A stretch of DNA of 64,000 bases from Cristatella mucedo (Eukaryota > Bryozoa > Phylactolaemata > Cristatellidae). This document shows, piece by piece, positions 59,149-64,000 of this stretch. The stretch covers positions 1 to 64,000 of the forward strand of contig WPIO01000034.1 of NCBI GenBank assembly GCA_009760855.2, written 5' to 3'. The notes beneath the pieces are model-generated. The model was not told the DNA's origin and searched no databases. It worked only from the letters and a program-made list of their open reading frames with translations. Both the position numbers and the translations under genes were made by a program. Position 1 is the stretch's first letter. Each line of letters begins with the position of its first letter.

Positions 59149-60394
59149 GGTTCCGTCCAGCAGTTAACTTGCTCGCCCAGGTCAAGGTCGTGGGTCCTAG
59201 GTCGCAGGCTCAAGCCCGGAGGCATATGGGAAGCGCATGAATACAGATGAAGTTCTCTTCGGGTAGTATATAAAGGAATTATTTTATTCTATTTTGAGAG
59301 AGTGGACTGTGTGCGTACAGACTGCTGTGTACGGGCAGAAAGCTCCTCAAACGCAGGACGGGCGGGACAATTTCTATGGCTGACCTTCCTATCTTTCATT
59401 AAGCAGCCACGATAAAGCAGATATTGGCACCAGCTATCACCGTGTAACGATCCAAATCATCTGCTGATTTTTTTAATTATTTATCATTATTTATAGATTA
59501 TTTGTAATAATAATCATAATGATTATCATTATTCAATTCTTATTTTAAAAATTAAATATATTATAAAATCATGATTATCATTATAAATTATTAATAAATC
59601 ATCAGAATCCTTAGTCTAGCCGAATTTTAGGATGCATAAAGGTGCGTCTGAGAGAGTGCTGCTTTGTGGTTAGAGGATCTGGGCCCCAAGCTGCATCGAA
59701 GCTTTCTATCCCGTCCAACGACACGTCAGAGGGTCGCATGCACTACGTAATATTCGAATTTACTACTTGGCTGGTGGGCGAGGCTAAACCAGATGATTGA
59801 TTAGGCACATTCAAGTAAGTTTGGTGGCACTATAATTATTAAATAAGATTTGCTAACTGTAAGCTGGTCGCACTCCTCGCTGTAGCTCCTCCTGTTCGTA
59901 TCCGTTATCCATTGAGTGCATTTGCCTGCTATCGCAGACCGATTGACGAACTCCTTTCATGCGTGTGAAAGAGCTTAACATAAAGTTTAGTTATCTCGTG
60001 GAGATGCTTTCGCATTTCAAACTGAGCTGCTATTTCATGAAATCGTTGTTGTGCGTTCCGGCGACAAATAGATTCAATGTCATTTCGGCTGCTCTAAGAG
60101 TTGGAAATCCTTGTTCACCTTTTGGTTACCCAAGTCCAGATTATGTTGAGCAGGCAATTGACAGTAAGTCCGTAACCTTCTTAGATCATTCATAATAGAC
60201 TCCTCTTTGTTTGCCAAGGCTAGTGCTGCAGGGCTGCCACTCTCGTAATATCGGTTTATAGCAGTAATTTTAGTATTTTTCCGTAAAGAGATTGACCTTC
60301 GGTTAGTCTATTCTCGTTAAATGGTTCGGAAACTACCCTCTCAACTGGGAAATTTATTGACTATACAGATGAGAGAAATATGTGATATCAGTTA

Positions 60395-60562
60395 CACCAG
60401 GTACCTCGGTTGCTTTTTACGACCTCGGTCCCAAGGTCATGGGTTTGTATCCTACGGTGGGCGATTTTTTCTAGCCAGTGCAAGCAGTGGTGACAGCCGT
60501 CGAGGCTTTTCTGTTGCTATGCAAAAAAAAAGCTGCTAACCCAGTTAGTATTTTTTTTATTT
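60395..60562 (+). mobile_element. tRNA-derived SINE copy
   Basis: Matches the SINE at 37,854-38,042 through ggttgctttttacgacctcgg, aaggtcatgggtttgtatcc (decayed B box), gtgggcgattttttc, gtgcaagcagtggtgacagcc and cttttctgttgctatgc, ending in an A run and a T-rich tail. The order and spacing are the same as in the other copies. Confidence 0.8.
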
Positions 60563-60794
60563 CTGATTCCATCGTGCGGTACCCGAAAGCCTCAAAACTT
60601 GTTTAGCCAGTCGGATTCTAAGCAAGTTGAGAAGTTTGCTTAGCATTGCATTTATTAATTTCCTAAGAAACCCTGAGCACCCTAAGCGTCGAGTATTTTC
60701 TTTTAGTTCGTAATGTCTATCGAACTGAGTGACATAATATAACTCAATTGATCGCGAGCCTCTTGGCAACATAACTTTTTGCATTTCACACAAT

Positions 60795-60910
60795 GCATTC
60801 GTGGCTCACAACCCGAGTCGTGGGTTTGAGACCTCAAGAGGGCAATCCTTAATTGCTTACCACTACTGGTAGCGATAGCCGCAGCTGCTCTTCGGCTGAT
60901 ATGTATGAAA
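60795..60910 (+). mobile_element. Probable older copy of the same SINE
   Basis: Contains gtcgtgggtttgagacct, gggcaatccttaattgc and ggtagcgatagccgcagctgct in the order seen in the SINE family, with many differences. Identification is tentative. Confidence 0.5.
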
Positions 60911-63900
60911 TGTGGCAGTATAATTTACCTGACATGGACTTTCACTCAAGCAGCTTCATGAATTTAAGAAAAATGGCTTATTTCGTCTTTTCCCCTAAAG
61001 GACACTCGACAGACGTAAGGAGCATCCGATAAGCCGAATGTGTTAAGCTCACTAAACTGTATCTACAGAACATTCGAAATTCACGTGGCCTCATAAAAGC
61101 ACCAAACTTTCCAACGAAAAATGAACTGCCTAAGACAAAAGGCGATTTAAGGCAGACTCGGCAAAAAACCTATAGCAGCTAACGCTCAGCACTTACACTC
61201 ACCACATATTGCCAGAAAGACAACTACGAGCAATGCACGCCTGGCAGATCTGCAGTCAAACTTGCATCACGTTAGACAAATAGATATCCCACTGCTCGGG
61301 TCTGCTCGTAGACCTGCTTACACCATTCATTGCATAAGCAGTACCCAGTCTAAAATCAGCAGCGAAGCTCAAAGTTCATACTCTTGTGTATTGCAGACTT
61401 TCCTTCATCGATAATATGCATGAGATGTAATCCCCCAAAGTTGTACATGCGAGCCTCATTTCAAAGAGCTGTTGAATTCAAAGCTTGCCGCAGTCAGGTT
61501 GAAAAGTAAAAACGGCTAATATGGTAGTGTTTGTTCCTACAGCAATGTCAGATCTGCTATGAACACACTGCTCATAGAAAGCCATTTACGATGGTCGCTA
61601 AATAAAAACGTGTTTAGGTATCTTTTCCTATTAAAGTTTCTCTTTAATACGGAAGTACAAAACCTTAGGACCTAAACGAAAAATTTCCAACCCAGGGATT
61701 ACTAAATCTAACCAGTAAACCATAAGCAGTAAACACCAAAACCTACAATCATTAATACAAAACTCAAAATCATAAAACCTAAGCTAAAAAATAAATAAAA
61801 CGTGTTTATTTAACATAAAAATAAACATAAGCTGGCGACCATTTTTAATGGGCCTGCTACGAGCACTTTGTCCATGGTAGATCTGACATTGCCCAAGTAA
61901 CAAACGATGGCCATTGGCTGATGAACCTAACTACCGTTTACACAGACGACGGAAACGGACGAAACAGACAACGGAATGACATTTATTCCGGTAGTCTGCA
62001 ATTTTTGGTGTGCTGAGTTTTGCCGAGTTGGTTAACCTGAACCCACGGTCACAAGTTTAAACTTCTAGGGTCAAGCTCTCAATTTGGTAACATAAACAGT
62101 CGTTGCATTCACAGACCTATGAACAGACATAATTTTCTCTTACCACTGCATGAGATTGTTGTTCAGTCGCTTAACTCAAATTTGCACCTAAACGCTTGTC
62201 ATCCTACGATGAATGCAGTAGAATTGATCTTAATATGAAGCACAATAAGTGTTTACAGTAAGGTAATGATAACAATACAGGTATAGCTGCAGTCAGTCTA
62301 AGTTTGGCGATTTCGTTTTAACTAAAAAGCAAGCTAACATAGTAGCCTGGTTCCTTAAGTTACGTTGTCTTCCCTCAGCACAAATGCCTTGCAGACCAGC
62401 AGTGGCCCAGATTCAAGCTAAGACCGTTAGGATTATATTTGCCTAGCGTTGCCTGCACAGCCTAAAAAATGCTGTCCTTACAATTTGCAGATTGTGCTCG
62501 AAACAGACAAGAAGCCCATCATTCATTGTTCTATGAAGTCGACCACGGAACTAAATCGCACTTCTATGCACTGTGACGTTATTATCACCGATTGCACTAA
62601 TTAGTGCCTATGCAAAGTTCCTAATGAGAGATTTGGCAACGTTGGGCGGCCAATTACCTAGAATCTTCATTGACATTCACTTATAACCGACAACTTATCA
62701 GATTCTGATTGAGCAGATGGTGCATACAAGTGCCAGCCACAAAACACATTGGAGTGTAGATATGGATGTAGGCAATTTATATGTATAAATCCTGCCTACT
62801 TGCAGCTAAAAAAAACTGATGCCGTAACGGCTGTTGTCGTTCACTTCTTGCAAGCATGGTTTGACTGCAAAACAATGTTGGTCACTGGCAAGCACTAATG
62901 AAACATATGACTCTCGCCCTCCAAAATCGACGTCTGAGCTCACGGGTGCCGAGTTGGTCAAGAGTGCAGCCACCTGTCCAAAGTCTCCTGGCTAGCCTTG
63001 GCCGGTGGCCTACTCGACCCGACCTCTTCTTTTAGCCTGCAAAGTAAATGTCGGTTTTAAAAATGGCAAAACGTCAAAGTAAAAGCGCAACATAACAACC
63101 GGTCTCGCTCTGTGAGCTGGCTATAAGCCGGCAATTGGCAATTGCAGTACTTGAGAGTAAAAATGCAGTCGGATGCGAAAGTCAAAGGGCGAGCAACAGG
63201 ACAGGAAATGCCACCGCCGTAAGGAGTGCCGTCGTGTGACCATCATCAATTGCCCCATGATAACATGACCCGTCAGCATGGCCTTCGCATTTCCGACAGG
63301 AGGCCATTGAAAAAGTATAATTACAGACAGCTTAGTTGTATTTGGAACTTGCACTGGTTAAATAAACACAAGCAAAGATGTGTGCGCGTGTGTGCGAGCG
63401 TGCAAATGCATTAACTAAAACAATGTTTTAAAAGCAGTTGCATAACAGTCGAATTCCCAGCTGCAATGTGGCTGATTTTTGAGGATATCGACACTATTGT
63501 GGCACATCTGGACGATGGGCCTGCACAAGCTGAACTGTTGGTGACCCGAGTGCCCATTGGTTGCTTATTGGTCAAGGGTACAAGTTGGCAACGAGACCAC
63601 CATTGCTGGCACGTGCCAGAGCTCGTGCATTGACATGTAGAAGCCAACCAGCTATCCAGCTTGACGTGGCCACCTTGATGAGGTGTGCTGATTTCTTGGA
63701 TCAGAGCGACCAGTAATTTCGTGCTGAACCACTAGTCCTTGGGCTTGCTCTCGCGAGGCTCATAGTGGAACTGCTAGATTAACTACAGATTCTCTAAGCA
63801 AAACTAGTAGGATCACTCCACCATCCTTCCAGCCACATAGACTACGGCAGGCGTGACCATTACCGGATACGCATAGGGTCAGAGCACACGGAAACTCGAC

Positions 63901-64000
63901 TGCTGAGTGCTAGGCTGCCACTGCCTAGGCTACAGTGGACTACCTACACCTGCCATCCATAAAAAGCTAACAAGGCTGAGGGATGTTTTCTCCTATGCTT

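Larger units (their letters stand above)
57984..64000. other. Host intergenic DNA without a convincing gene
   Basis: Apart from the microsatellite and SINE copies listed separately, I see no gene. An AT-rich stretch with imperfect palindromes (aatcataatgattatcatt) lies at ~59,461-59,600. Open frames here are short and featureless. The region around 62,010-62,080 and 62,935-63,040 resembles old SINE remnants only weakly. Confidence 0.55.

Noticed and set aside
58751-59250. Long Ser/Leu- or Arg/Glu-rich frames
   Set aside because: They are translations of the GA microsatellite.
62935-63040. SINE remnant with gggtgccgagttggtcaaga
   Set aside because: Resemblance to a tRNA-like head is weak and no B box follows at the right distance.

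Overview
The window reads as invertebrate-type metazoan nuclear DNA. It has a long tandem satellite array, tRNA-derived SINEs, a short inverted-repeat (MITE-like) element, a GA microsatellite, and one large integrated, decayed DNA-virus-like element of the Polinton/Maverick (adintovirus-like) class. No prokaryotic gene organisation, rRNA, convincing tRNA or CRISPR array is visible. The host species cannot be named from the sequence alone.

Layout. (1) 1-29,219: satellite built from two related ~422-bp monomers (A and B) that alternate as an 844-bp dimer, about 34 dimers. The left ~17 kb is almost uniform, 17-28 kb holds diverged variants, and the last kilobase is the most diverged and ends in a truncated monomer. 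(2) 29,220-34,735: ordinary intergenic host DNA with a SINE copy and a 3 x 79 bp tandem repeat; no convincing gene. (3) ~34,735-57,821: an AT-rich, gene-dense block of about 23 kb, the Polinton-like element. (4) 57,822-57,983: a ~160-bp inverted-repeat element abutting its right side. (5) 57,984-64,000: host intergenic DNA with a GA microsatellite and two more SINE-family copies.

The Polinton-like element carries the class hallmarks: retroviral-type integrase (35,960-36,797), protein-primed family B DNA polymerase (53,891-57,728), adenain-like cysteine protease (45,360-45,770), A32/FtsK-type packaging ATPase (44,121-44,811), a major capsid protein candidate (39,064-40,530) and two minor-capsid-like proteins (41,180-42,953). 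Accessory genes are a YqaJ/lambda-exonuclease-type nuclease, an HNH-AP2 endonuclease, a protein with a parvovirus-type phospholipase A2 motif, a zinc-ribbon protein, acidic and basic small proteins, and four proteins with phage-tail-fibre-like repeats. Genes are packed with almost no spacing. Most start a few bases after a TATA-like motif (consensus near TATATAGAAATG), and upstream stop codons often lie inside that motif. Almost every long gene is broken by stops or frameshifts, there are several short tandem duplications, and a SINE sits inside one fibre gene, so this copy is an old, probably inactive insertion. Judged by family knowledge, replication (polymerase), recombination (YqaJ nuclease), integration (integrase), morphogenesis (protease, ATPase, capsids) and host contact (fibres, PLA2) together made up a full virus-like life cycle.
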